Below are positions 27,355 through 36,105 of a stretch of 64,000 nt of DNA, one piece after another. A program made the position numbers and the translations under genes. The stretch is from Paraburkholderia saeva (lineage in GTDB: Bacteria > Pseudomonadota > Gammaproteobacteria > Burkholderiales > Burkholderiaceae). The first letter of the stretch is position 1, and each line of letters starts with the position of its first letter. Below the pieces are notes generated by a model. That model saw nothing but the letters and a program-made list of their open reading frames with translations, ran no database searches and was not told the DNA's origin. The stretch covers positions 62,001-126,000 of the forward strand of contig NZ_CAJQZC010000004.1 in the NCBI RefSeq assembly GCF_907164555.1. The letters are read 5' to 3'.

Positions 27355-27412
27355 GGCTTTGCGGACGCGCATACGCACATGGTGCCTGAAACCGGCGCAA
27401 GCCTATCCTGCC
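27355..27412 (+). other. oriT: Candidate origin of transfer (P-type nic region)
   Basis: The core CCTATCCTGCC at 27402-27412 is identical to the RP4 nic core, where cleavage falls between G and C (here after 27410). An imperfect inverted repeat, GGCTTTGCG (27355-27363) and CGCAAGCC (27396-27403), ends exactly at the TATCCTG core, the usual arrangement in P-type origins. A traK/L/M-like cluster lies 760 bases downstream, and a MOBP relaxase is encoded on the same element. The strand that is nicked would be the + strand. The call is by sequence match to a remembered consensus. Confidence 0.72.
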
Positions 27413-28169
27413 ATCCCTTGTTTTCCGTTCGTTTCTGTGACCCAAAGTAAACGCCGTGCGCAGGGGTTTCTGCCTTCGCGTAAACGTCCGATCGATCCCT
27501 GGAGAACGGCGTGCGTTGTCGTTGCAAAGACGATGCGGCGTGTCGTTGGCATCCGAGTCAACGCATTGCGTAAGCGACGTCTTGAAGGATGCTCAACCAC
27601 TGCGCCATGAACTGCTGACCAGTGGCGAACCCGACGTGCCGAATGTGCGTACTCTGGCGCGTTTGGCGTGTGCGAAAAGTGCGAATCGCTCGCAGAGTAA
27701 ATGCGCTGAGCGATGCGTTTCGCGGGCCGTATAAAGAAACCAAGTCTAGTGCAGGAGCTGTCAACGTATTGCGCAGAGCAGACGAGGACTTGCGTGAGTT
27801 GAGGTGCGCGTGACGCACTATCGTGTGAGCGTGGACGTCTCGGTTAAGTGTGGAGCACTGCGAGTAATCTCGGCGTAGAGGGCTGGAATCCGCACGCGCA
27901 CATGTGATGAGAGAAAAGCCAGAATCCCGCGTCAAGGTGATGGCCTCCAGAGTGAACGGCAGCGCTGCCCCGGGGTTCCTTAACGCGTTGGTGGAGCGTG
28001 TCGCGTGCGCACCACATACGCAAAAAAGTGCGTTGTTCTTCTGCTTTCCCGTCACTGCCGGTGTGTTCCTGCATGAGCAAGTCGTGCGCAAAAACCGTGT
28101 TGACGCGTGCTCAGGACGTGCGCACGATGGTGTCACAGCGATGCGTAGACGATGTTCAGGAGGGTAACG

Positions 28170-28631
28170 ATGCCTGTTGCGAAGGTCTATACGAAGTCGC
28201 AATGGGAGGCGTTTGGTCGCGCGCTCGATGCGCTGCCAGAGAAGCCGGATACAGAACGTGGCGTGACGGTGCGCGATGCGATGAAGGACATGCGCGTGCG
28301 CGTGCGGACGGCGCAGGCGAAGGGCTATACGCTGGAGCAGATCGCGGAGCAGGCTCGGCGGCAGGGTCTCGACATCACGGCTGGGACAATTCGCTACGCG
28401 CTGCGCTCGACCAGAAAAGACGGTGGAGCCGGTGGTGGTGCGCGGCCTGCGCCGAGTGCACGCGCGACTGGTGCTGAGAAGGTGTTCACGGCGCAATCGC
28501 GCGTGCGGGGTGTGACGTCTCCGGCAAAGCATGTTCGCAAGGATGGGGGAGAGACCGAAGCCAGATCGCAATCCAGGCCGGTGCAGGGCGCACTCGGATT
28601 TGCGATTCGGCCCGACACCGACGATCTGTAG
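28170..28631 (+). CDS. TraK-like oriT-binding protein
   Basis: This 153-residue basic protein has an N-terminal SQWEAFGRALDALPEKP region, a central helix-turn-helix-like stretch (AMKDMRVRVRTAQAKGYTLE, ITAGTIRYALRSTRK) and a disordered, basic C-terminal half. The plan and length match TraK of IncP plasmids and MobC-type proteins that wrap oriT DNA. It is the first gene after the candidate oriT and is followed by a TraL-like ATPase, as in RP4. AGGAGGGTAACG before the ATG at 28170 is a strong ribosome site. Identity with TraK is by plan and context, not by clear sequence. Confidence 0.65.
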   Translation: MPVAKVYTKSQWEAFGRALDALPEKPDTERGVTVRDAMKDMRVRVRTAQAKGYTLEQIAEQARRQGLDITAGTIRYALRSTRKDGGAGGGARPAPSARATGAEKVFTAQSRVRGVTSPAKHVRKDGGETEARSQSRPVQGALGFAIRPDTDDL

Positions 28632-28641
28632 AGGAGTCGCG

Positions 28642-29334
28642 ATGGATACGACAGTCAATCCCATCTATCTTGTGGGCGGCGGTAAGGGTGGCGTAGGCAA
28701 GAGCCTCGTCGCGCTCGCGCTGGTCGATCATCTGCAGCGGCGCGGCGTGAAACCCGTGCTGGTAGAGAACGACACGTCAAACCCCGACGTGATGAAGGCC
28801 GTGCAGGGCGAGATTGATTGCGCCGCGTTTGACCTGGACGAAGCGGACGGCTGGATCAATTTCGTGAACTACTGCGACGATCATCGCGACGCAGTGGTGG
28901 TGGTCAGCACGGCAGCCCGCAATCAGGATGGCGTCGCCCGCTACGGTGCGACGCTGGCCAGCACGCTGGGCGAGCTTGGCAGGCGGCTGGTCGTGTTCTG
29001 GGTGATCAACCGGCAGCGCGACAGTCTGGAACTGCTGCGGCAGTTCGGTGAAACCTTCCCGGACGCGATGACGCACGTCGTGCGCAATGGCCACTACGGC
29101 ACACCGGACAGGTTCGTGCTGTATCAGGACTCTAAAATCCGCAAGAGTGTCGAGGCGAAGGGCAAGTCGCTCGACTTTCCCGAACTCGCGGATCGCGTGG
29201 CGGACGATCTGCGCAGTCAGCGCCTGTCGGTGCACAAGGCGGCGGAGTCGTTGCCCATTGGGCAGCGCGCAGAACTGCTGCGCTGGCGGGCCCTCTATGA
29301 CGCGATGTTCACCGGGGTGACGGGCAATGCCTGA
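28642..29334 (+). CDS. TraL/MobD-like P-loop ATPase of the ParA/MinD class
   Basis: This 230-residue ATPase has a deviant Walker A, GGGKGGVGKS (residues about 12-21), near the N-terminus, followed by VLVENDTSNPDV (the usual D/N switch) and VVVVSTAARNQD (Walker B area). These features place it in the ParA/MinD/TraL group. In IncP plasmids TraL lies between TraK and TraM, as here, and is thought to support transfer. It could also help partition with the nearby ParB-like protein, but there is no ParA gene beside parB in the window. GAGGAGTCGCG precedes ATG 28642. Confidence 0.7.
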   Translation: MDTTVNPIYLVGGGKGGVGKSLVALALVDHLQRRGVKPVLVENDTSNPDVMKAVQGEIDCAAFDLDEADGWINFVNYCDDHRDAVVVVSTAARNQDGVARYGATLASTLGELGRRLVVFWVINRQRDSLELLRQFGETFPDAMTHVVRNGHYGTPDRFVLYQDSKIRKSVEAKGKSLDFPELADRVADDLRSQRLSVHKAAESLPIGQRAELLRWRALYDAMFTGVTGNA

Positions 29335-30097
29335 GCGGCGGGCGCGGCGCGGACGTCCTGTCGATCCGCTCGCCCGGCTCTTTTACGACGTGACCGGCGA
29401 GAAGCCGGACGACGCGAGCCTGCTGCGCATGCGCCGGGTGTCGGTGGCCCTGAATTTGCGCGACAACGATGCGCTGTGGTCGGTGCTGGCGGTGCTCGAA
29501 TACTATGCGCGGCTTTACGAAGCGATGCCGGAGCGCATCCGGCAGGCAGGCAAGGGCAATCTGGACGCAGTGCGCGAGGAGGCGCGTGAGGCAACGGACG
29601 CGTTGATGGCGCAGCACCGTGACGCGCTCGCGCGCTGCAAGGCGACAATCGAACTCGCAGAACGCATGGCTGTTGAGCACGAGGCGAGGTATCGCGCGAC
29701 GCTCGCGGCACTGAATGAACAGGCGTTGGTTGCGCAGGCGGGGCGCGCGGCTGACCGGATTGCGCGCATCGCGGGAAACCGGGTAGTGGGCGCGGTAGCC
29801 GTCGCGGCGCGCGAGCACCGGCAGCAACTCGACGCAGCGGTAGCTCTGTTTGAACGGGAGATGAGCGCGGCGGCGGCGCGTGCCGCGGAGGTTGACCAGA
29901 TAGCCGCGCGACGGATGACGAAGGCGTTCCGCGCACTGGTGGTCGGGGCGCTGATCGTGATCCTGCTCGCGGCGACAGCGGGTGCGCTGGCGGGTCGCTA
30001 CTCCGGTAGTCACATGGTGCGGGCAGACGGATTGCCGTCTGCCCGCACGGGTCATACTTCCTTGATGTCGCCTTTCATGAACGCGAACGCATCATGA
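29327..30097 (+). CDS. TraM-like coiled-coil protein with C-terminal membrane helix
   Basis: This 256-residue protein has a basic N-terminus (PERRARRGRPVDPLARLFYD), a long alanine-rich coiled-coil region (about 75-190) and one membrane helix near residues 205-225 (ALVVGALIVILLAATAGALAG). It follows the TraL-like gene with an eight-base overlap and converges on the parB-like gene, overlapping it by six bases at the 3' ends. In position and plan it matches TraM/MobE-type proteins of traKLM clusters. A membrane-anchored coiled coil could tether the relaxosome. The family call is context-based. Confidence 0.55.
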   Translation: MPERRARRGRPVDPLARLFYDVTGEKPDDASLLRMRRVSVALNLRDNDALWSVLAVLEYYARLYEAMPERIRQAGKGNLDAVREEAREATDALMAQHRDALARCKATIELAERMAVEHEARYRATLAALNEQALVAQAGRAADRIARIAGNRVVGAVAVAAREHRQQLDAAVALFEREMSAAAARAAEVDQIAARRMTKAFRALVVGALIVILLAATAGALAGRYSGSHMVRADGLPSARTGHTSLMSPFMNANAS

Positions 30098-32317
30098 AGC
30101 GTGCGCGAGGCCGGCAGTGGTCGGGAAGGGCCACGGCGGCTGCGTGCCGGCTGCGGCGGGAGACACGGTCCCATCACAAGCCGTGTTGTTGATGCCACTG
30201 TGATCGCTTCCGGGCTCGGCGGCACCTTCGTCGTCCTCGTGCGTGTCGTCGGAACCATTGCCGGGTTCCGGGCCGTGTCCGTCCTCCCCGGCGTTCCCAT
30301 CCTCGTCGTCGCGGTCTTCCCAAGACGGCGTGACCGGGATTTCCGTATCGGTGAGGATTTCCGGGAGCCATGCGACCTTCGCCAGACGTAGTTCGGCTGC
30401 GGCAGCGGCGTCGGCCTTCTTCATCTTCCCGAGGTCGGCTGCAACCTTGGGCGAAACGGCTGTGGACACGACTTCCCCGATGCGCGCCTTGCTAACATGA
30501 TCGAAATACGTGACACGGGTCGGTGTCCAGTACCGGGTCATGTCGAGGTTCAGCGCGCCCGCGAGCGCATTGATCGTCTGCGGCTTATCCTCGCTCACGA
30601 TGCCGTCGAGCAGGGTGCCGGTGCAGAAGGCAAGCAGGTCAAGCAACGTCGTACCGGGATCCTGCTTCGCGAGCCACGGCAACAGGTCGGCGCGTTTCAC
30701 TGGCAACTCAGCGACCCATCGGGCGCGTTGTGCCTCAATCGTGTTCCATGCGGCGCTGGTGGGCAGGTCGTCCGCCGCGCGCAGCAGGCTGTCATGATTG
30801 TTGTCGCCGGATAGCGCCAGATAGTCGCGCGCAGACGTGTAGCCGTAGTGCTCGGGCAGCGCTTGTAGGACGAGATGCCGCAACAGGGCGGCGAGCGCGA
30901 CGGAGGGCTGCGCGACCATTTCGGCGTGGATGGCGACGGTGCGGTGGGCGGTGAGCCGCTGGCAGAGTTTCGCGCTGTGGACCGGTTTGATCTTCGGTAC
31001 AGGACCATCTGTTAGGTCCGCAGCCTTCGCCTGTGGTATGCCGGTGACAGTCGCACCCGCCGCGTCCAGCGCCGCACTGTTCTCGCGCCGCACGAGACCG
31101 CGCTCGATGAGCAGTTTTCCCTGCGGATCGATGATCACGAACGCACCTGCCTCCGCCATCTGCTGTGTATCCCACGCGAGAGCGCGGCTTTCGAGTGCGA
31201 CGATCGCGGCGTTGACCCGTTCGATTTCAGCATCGAGGCGGTCGGCTTCCTCATAGGCATTTTCGTCGTCCTCGGACAGTGCCTCCAGCTTCCCGGCCAG
31301 TTCATCCTGCTCTGCGGTAAGCGCATCCATTTCGCGCTGCTCGTCGTCGGTCAAGGGGCGCTGGATGGGGCGCAGCTTGCCGTAGCGATTAAGCTCTAGC
31401 ATGTCACGCTCGACTCGGTTTTCTGTCCAACCCCAACCCTCGGCGCGCACTTCTTCTGCAGCCGCGTCGAGCTTCTGCGCGACGAGACGCTGCAGCAGTT
31501 CGGCATCGGCAATGTAGCCCGCATTCCCGTCGTCACTGAAAAGATCACGCCGTACATATCCGCCTGCCGCTTCATAGGTGTCGAGGCCAATGAAACGCAC
31601 AAGGCGGCTGCGGCTCGCGTCGATTTCGGCCCTCGTGATGGCCTGCCGCAGATAGTTTGGCTGGCGCTGCCATTCATTCGCATCGAACCAGATGTGTTCC
31701 TGCGTTTCGTGGTTGTCCGCGAGGGCGAGCGCAGCAAGCTGGTCGAGCGTGATCGCGTCGTCCCGAAGCAGGGACAGCAGCCTTGGGGATACGCTGGCGA
31801 GCTTCATGCGCCGTTTGACCGTGAGCGGCGAGGCGGAAAAGAGCGCGGCGATGTAGTCGACGCTTTGCCCTTCCTCGGCCAGCATCCGGTATGCGCGCAG
31901 CACGTCGAAGGGATCGAGTCCCTCGCGCTCGGTATTTTCGATCAGTGAAATGGCGAGGGCTTCGCCTTCATTGACGATTCGTACCGGGACCGGGTAGTCG
32001 GCGGCGATGTCTTTCTGTTCGAACAGGAGGTCGAGTGCGGCCTCGCGGCGCTGACCGGCGCACACGCCGTATTTGCGCTGCCTGCCGCGCGATCCCTTTA
32101 TCTCGTGGACGACAAGGTTTTGCAGTAGACCCTTGGCGCGTATATTGGCGGCAAGGCTAGGAATGCCCGACAGGGGTTTCGTGCGCGCATTAAGTGGCGA
32201 AGGCCGCAGGGTGGAATACGGGACGGTCACGATGGGCTGCTCGTTACCGAAGTGGGATTCGAGCACGGCCACGGGTTCGGCGGTATCTACCGTCATGGTT
32301 TCGGATTGGGCTTGCAT
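30092..32317 (-). CDS. parB: ParB/RepB/Spo0J-family protein
   Basis: This 741-residue protein has an N-terminal ParB nuclease/CTPase-type domain (VPYSTLRPSPLNARTKP, GLLQNLVVH, CAGQRREAALDLL) and the ENTEREGLDPFDVLRAY motif, then a helix-turn-helix (VDYIAALFSASPLTVKRRMKL). A large C-terminal part (about 300-741) includes a glutamate-rich coiled coil and an acidic glycine-rich tail (DRDDEDGNAGEDGHG). It is far longer than chromosomal ParB and matches the large ParB-like proteins of betaproteobacterial plasmids and ICEs, where it acts in maintenance or gene control. No parA gene lies adjacent. Start at 32317 gives the expected N-terminus. Confidence 0.85.
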   Translation of the reverse strand: MQAQSETMTVDTAEPVAVLESHFGNEQPIVTVPYSTLRPSPLNARTKPLSGIPSLAANIRAKGLLQNLVVHEIKGSRGRQRKYGVCAGQRREAALDLLFEQKDIAADYPVPVRIVNEGEALAISLIENTEREGLDPFDVLRAYRMLAEEGQSVDYIAALFSASPLTVKRRMKLASVSPRLLSLLRDDAITLDQLAALALADNHETQEHIWFDANEWQRQPNYLRQAITRAEIDASRSRLVRFIGLDTYEAAGGYVRRDLFSDDGNAGYIADAELLQRLVAQKLDAAAEEVRAEGWGWTENRVERDMLELNRYGKLRPIQRPLTDDEQREMDALTAEQDELAGKLEALSEDDENAYEEADRLDAEIERVNAAIVALESRALAWDTQQMAEAGAFVIIDPQGKLLIERGLVRRENSAALDAAGATVTGIPQAKAADLTDGPVPKIKPVHSAKLCQRLTAHRTVAIHAEMVAQPSVALAALLRHLVLQALPEHYGYTSARDYLALSGDNNHDSLLRAADDLPTSAAWNTIEAQRARWVAELPVKRADLLPWLAKQDPGTTLLDLLAFCTGTLLDGIVSEDKPQTINALAGALNLDMTRYWTPTRVTYFDHVSKARIGEVVSTAVSPKVAADLGKMKKADAAAAAELRLAKVAWLPEILTDTEIPVTPSWEDRDDEDGNAGEDGHGPEPGNGSDDTHEDDEGAAEPGSDHSGINNTACDGTVSPAAAGTQPPWPFPTTAGLAHAS

Positions 32318-32441
32318 GACTGACTCCAGAATGTAAAAAAGAAAGTTCCGGGCCGGACACTATCGGATTTCGTCAGGACTCGACCCGGAGAGGAGTCCTG
32401 ATGGATGATGAGTAGAAGCGGATTTCTCGACCCTGTCGTTG

Positions 32442-33275
32442 CTATGCCTTCATCTGGCGCATTGCATCCGCGAGCATCCAGAGGGCGCGGTTGAGCTTCA
32501 CGTTCTGGTCAATGCCGGTGATGGGACGGGTGGACATCGAGCGCCCCGTGCGCGAACGTCCATGCAGGCCGCCTTTGGTGAGGTTTTCCTGGACGCGGTT
32601 AAAGACGGTCCAGAGGTCGTCGCGGCGATCCTCGAAGCGGCGCGGGGCGAGCAACTGGCTGTCGGTAACCGGGGCCGGTGCCTCTGCGTCGGTCGGGTCG
32701 TAGCGCAGCGCAAGTGCGGAGCGGGCGAATGCATGCTGTTCGTCGCGGTCGAGCGTGACGGCACACATGCCTTCCTTCTGCTCGCGGATCAGGTCGAAGC
32801 CGTCGAGCACGTCGAATGCACCGTTGATCACGTTCTGGACGATGTTGCCCTTGTGCGGGACACGGATATCGGCGACGTTGTCGCCTGCCACCATGCCGTT
32901 CTGGCAGACGAAGCGCAGCATGCCAGCGAGCATCTGGTAACTGCTGGTGCCATCGTGCGAGTTCAATAGCACGATTTCGTTGGCTTCCTCGCCGGTAATC
33001 TGGTCGGCGTGCCTAAGCCGAAGCATGTGTTTCGTGTACTCGCGACGGTCGTCCTGTCGCACGCGCGTCTGGCAGACCATGAAAGGTTGGAAACCCTCGT
33101 TGCGTAGTCCGCGCAGGACGTCGATTGTCGGAATGTAGGTGTAGCGTTCGGAGCGGCTTTCGTGCTTGCCGTCCGCAAAGATGGATGGGGCAACGCGGCG
33201 AATCTGGTCATCCGACAAGGGGGAGTCGGCGCGAAGCATCGGGGAGCCGTAACGGAAAGAGGAAGCGAGTTGCAT
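32442..33275 (-). CDS. DUF932 domain protein
   Basis: This 277-residue protein belongs to the DUF932 family common on plasmids and ICEs. Recognisable segments are ERYTYIPTIDVLRGLRNEGF, QTRVRQDDRREYTKHMLRLR, ANEIVLLNSHDGTSSYQM and FRCVCQNGMVAGD-like. The function of the family is not known; proximity to parB suggests stability or anti-defence roles. The start at 33275 has GGAG seven bases before it, and the longer frame from 33347 lies in the hairpin leader side and is not preferred. The upstream leader contains a long inverted repeat described separately. Confidence 0.85.
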   Translation of the reverse strand: MQLASSFRYGSPMLRADSPLSDDQIRRVAPSIFADGKHESRSERYTYIPTIDVLRGLRNEGFQPFMVCQTRVRQDDRREYTKHMLRLRHADQITGEEANEIVLLNSHDGTSSYQMLAGMLRFVCQNGMVAGDNVADIRVPHKGNIVQNVINGAFDVLDGFDLIREQKEGMCAVTLDRDEQHAFARSALALRYDPTDAEAPAPVTDSQLLAPRRFEDRRDDLWTVFNRVQENLTKGGLHGRSRTGRSMSTRPITGIDQNVKLNRALWMLADAMRQMKA

Positions 33276-34083
33276 GGCAATCTCCACAGTCAAGGTTGAG
33301 GACCTGAACCGGGCGACGGGATGTGACTTGCCGTTGCGGCTGGACACCTCCCGGTGGAACTCGGGGTTGGCTTTGCTGCCGCTAGGCTCCCGGGTTCCCG
33401 CCCGTGCGACTGGAGGAGCCGATAGCGGGCAGGCGTCAAGGAAAAAGGCGAGGGAGGGGTGCGGGCAACACGGTCCCTCGCCCCTTGATGCCTGCCCGCT
33501 ATCGGCTACGGTCGCGGGTCAAGGGCGGGAACCTGGGAGTCGGGTGCATGCCATGCTGCGAGTTGACCGGGCAGTGACTACGCGATGGCCGCGGGTTTGA
33601 CTGCGGCGCTAGGTATTGAATGCACGGTGGTGGCGAAGCGGGAAGCATCTCGACGTGCCGCCCGCAAGCCAGTTACGGCCACTAATATGCTCTGTTCATC
33701 GCGACCTTCGCTGATGCGGGGCGTTGCTCTATCAAGACCGGGGGCGAAACTATGGAATCGCGTCGGTCAGAGCGTGATTTGAGTTAGGGCATTTTCCCAA
33801 GTTCGCTTTTTCTTCGCACGGCCCTTCGGGCGCGGACCCATCGGTCGGGTTTATGTGCTATGCATAGATCGGTGGCAGAGCAGGTACTTCTTTCCTTTTT
33901 CGCAGCAGATCATCTATCATTTTTGCCACTTACCTCGACTGCGGCACAAGACGAACGAATGCGAATCGAATGGTTTTTCGTAGGGGGCTGCTGCCGTCGG
34001 GCCACAAAAGACGAGTCAGCGTCGGTATAACAATATTTCCTCACGGATCGAGGCCGCGGCGAAGGCCGCGGGTTACTGAGCTT
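33276..34083. other. Intergenic region with long inverted repeat at the defence-island boundary
   Basis: About 800 bases between the divergent DUF932 gene and the first TIR gene. It contains the long imperfect hairpin at 33387-33540. The rest has only short frames with no family resemblance. Promoters for both flanking genes should lie here. GC-rich plasmid backbone ends in this region and the defence genes begin. Confidence 0.6.
33387..33540. repeat. Long imperfect inverted repeat (about 70-base arms)
   Basis: The core arms 33417-33441 and 33483-33507 match as reverse complements in 24 of 25 bases (AGCCGATAGCGGGCAGGC...). The pairing continues inward through GGCGAGGGA/TCCCTCGCC and outward through CTCCC.GGTTCCCGCCC at 33387 and its complement ending near 33540. 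The loop is about 15 bases. It has no T-tail, so it is not a standard intrinsic terminator. It may be a structured RNA, a single-strand initiation site or a recombination site. Confidence 0.8.
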
Positions 34084-35244
34084 ATGAGCCTGTACGAACT
34101 GGCCATCCTGGGCAGCCCCACGGCTTCCGACCGGCATCGGCTGAGCGCAACTATCGAAGGCATGATCGGTGATTTCGGCATGACGCTCGGTGCCGACGTA
34201 GTAATCCACGACGGGGCGTCCATCCCGACCCGTGATGTCCGTGCTGCGTTTGCAGCAGCCTATTTTGGCGGCGCGCCGCTGGGGGATGTCGAACGGGCGC
34301 GGGAGATCGTCGCCGCAAGCGCGCCTGTGATTCCGACCGTTTCGCCCGGTCAGCCGTTTGGTGCAGTGATTCCGGACTTCCTCCAGTCGGCGAATGGCCT
34401 GACGCGTCGCGACGACGATGCCGAAATGACCGCGCTTGCCTCGGCGTTGCTGGAATGCGTTGGGCTGCTGCGTCGCCAGCGACGGGTATTTGTCAGCTAT
34501 CGCCGGACCGAGTCGCGGGCGGCGGCCCTGCAACTGCATGACCTGCTGTCATCGCGGGGCTTCGATGTGTTTCTCGACACGCACGACATCCGGCCCGGTG
34601 ATCCGTTCCAGGATGTGCTCTGGCATCGACTCGTTGACTCGGACGTCATGGTCATGCTCGATACACCCGAGTATTTCGACAGCCGCTGGACCCGTCAGGA
34701 AATCGGGCGGGCGAGGGCCAAGGAAATTCAGGTTCTGCGCGTCATCTGGCCTGAGCACGTCCCGACGAAACTCACTGACCTGTCAGAGACCGTGTACCTT
34801 GACGTCGGCGATCTCGAAGGGGCTGATGGCCCGATCGCGCATGCAACGGCTGATTCCATCGTATTGCGGATCGAGCGACTGCGCAGTCGCAGCATTGCTT
34901 CGCGGTACATGTCGATCACCGGAAAGTTGCGCGCGGATGTCGAAAAGATCGGTGGCTCGATAGAAGCGATCGGCGCGCACCGCGCCATCGCGCTACGCCT
35001 GCTTGACGACAGGAAGATCTGGGCCTACCCGATCGTTGGGATTCCCACTGCGGAGACGCTTCATGATGTCGCAGACAAGGCGCAGCGTGCAGCGCAGCGC
35101 GAAGCCCCTGTGCTCGTCTATGACCACATCGGGATCCGCGATGCCTGGACTTCGCATCTGCGCTGGCTTGACGAGCATATCCGCGCGGTTCGCGCGATCA
35201 AGGTCTCCGAGGCGGGGTGGACACTTGCTGCGTGGGGAGACTGA
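34084..35244 (+). CDS. TIR-domain protein with N-terminal and C-terminal extensions
   Basis: This 386-residue protein has three parts. Residues 1-130 form an alpha/beta domain of unknown type (LYELAILGSPTASDRHRL, IPDFLQSANGL). Residues about 137-260 form a TIR domain (RRVFVSYRRTESRAA, GFDVFLDTHDIRPGDPFQ, LDTPEYFDSRWTRQEIGRA), with the glutamate in WTRQE in the position of the NAD-hydrolysing residue. The last 120 residues are unassigned. The next gene starts two bases after the stop and encodes a SLOG protein, which suggests NAD-derived signalling. ATG 34084 is chosen because the upstream 38 codons look noncoding. Confidence 0.8.
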   Translation: MSLYELAILGSPTASDRHRLSATIEGMIGDFGMTLGADVVIHDGASIPTRDVRAAFAAAYFGGAPLGDVERAREIVAASAPVIPTVSPGQPFGAVIPDFLQSANGLTRRDDDAEMTALASALLECVGLLRRQRRVFVSYRRTESRAAALQLHDLLSSRGFDVFLDTHDIRPGDPFQDVLWHRLVDSDVMVMLDTPEYFDSRWTRQEIGRARAKEIQVLRVIWPEHVPTKLTDLSETVYLDVGDLEGADGPIAHATADSIVLRIERLRSRSIASRYMSITGKLRADVEKIGGSIEAIGAHRAIALRLLDDRKIWAYPIVGIPTAETLHDVADKAQRAAQREAPVLVYDHIGIRDAWTSHLRWLDEHIRAVRAIKVSEAGWTLAAWGD

Positions 35245-35246
35245 TC

Positions 35247-35909
35247 ATGAACGACGCCATCTTCCTTTCGGCCGGGGTCCCAGATCCGCGCAGGGGACCC
35301 GACTATGCGGCGACTGCCGACAGCGTGGCGATCGCTGCTGCCGTCTCGGCGCTCGTGCATGTGGTCCTCGGTCGCCGGGCGCTGGTCTGGGGCGGTCACC
35401 CCGCCATCACGCCGATGATCTGGGTCGTCGCGCAGGATATTGGCGTCCAGTACGAGAAGTGGGTCCGGCTTTATCAGTCGAGCTTCTTCAGGGATGAGTT
35501 TCCCGAAGAGAACGCGCGATTCCAGAACGTCACGTTCACCGACGCCGTGGAGGCGGACCGTGACAAAAGCCTGCTCCTGATGCGTGAGCGCATGTTTTCC
35601 GAGAACCAGTTCAAGGCAGCCGTGTTTATCGGCGGTATGGGCGGGATCGTGGAAGAGTATGAACTGTTCCGGCAACATCAGCCGCACGCCAGCGTGATCC
35701 CGGTGCTCTCAACGGGCGGCGCGGCACTGCTGCTGGCTGAACGCATCGGGCACCTGCCGGCGGACTTGTCGAATGATCACGACTATGTCGCGCTGTTCCA
35801 TCGGCATCTTGACATATCGGTAAAAGAGGAGCGATATCCCACGCCTGACATGCAGCCCGATACGGTGGAGGATCGTTTCTGGACACCTCCCAGGAAGCAG
35901 GACTCCTAA
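35247..35909 (+). CDS. SLOG-family nucleotide/ligand-binding protein
   Basis: This 220-residue protein is a single SLOG-type Rossmann domain: FLSAGVPDPRRGPDYAATAD at the N-terminus, ALVWGGHPAITPMIW as the glycine-rich ligand loop, and FIGGMGGIVEEYELF with the GGxGG turn. SLOG domains bind NAD-derived or related nucleotide signals in Thoeris and other immune systems. It is two bases from the TIR gene and so almost certainly works with it. It has no fused effector, so it may be a sensor, a messenger-processing enzyme or a sponge. ATG 35247 is the first codon after the TIR stop. Confidence 0.75.
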   Translation: MNDAIFLSAGVPDPRRGPDYAATADSVAIAAAVSALVHVVLGRRALVWGGHPAITPMIWVVAQDIGVQYEKWVRLYQSSFFRDEFPEENARFQNVTFTDAVEADRDKSLLLMRERMFSENQFKAAVFIGGMGGIVEEYELFRQHQPHASVIPVLSTGGAALLLAERIGHLPADLSNDHDYVALFHRHLDISVKEERYPTPDMQPDTVEDRFWTPPRKQDS

Positions 35910-36105
35910 TGGATGGCATCGACCGTGCGGGAAGTGGCGGCTGATGACAGTCGTCGCGCTGGTCCGGATCAAGTTGACTGTGTTTCGGGGAGCGGCCGAT
36001 CGCGGCCATTTTATGATCAGATTGAGAACAGTTTTCCAAAATGCAGTCGATCGTGCAAAGCGGTGACGATCGTCGATGTTTGTCATAAGTCTACGGGGGC
36101 GGGAA

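Larger units (their letters stand above)
26921..28169. other. Long noncoding segment with candidate oriT
   Basis: About 1.25 kb without a convincing gene on either strand; the long frames seen here, including a 368-codon one on the minus strand, run through the traK-like gene antisense and have no family resemblance. The segment contains an 18-base palindrome at 27093-27110 and a P-type nick core at 27402-27412. Position upstream of traK/L/M-like genes matches the oriT-traK layout of RP4. The rest (27420-28169) is rich in short GCG-containing runs. Confidence 0.65.

Noticed and set aside
27558..28664. 368-codon open frame on the minus strand
   Set aside because: It runs antisense through the traK-like gene and the noncoding oriT region; composition is Arg/His/Thr-rich and random, typical of a shadow in GC-rich DNA.
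33585..33782. Short plus-strand frame after the long hairpin
   Set aside because: The composition looks random and there is no ribosome site or family resemblance.
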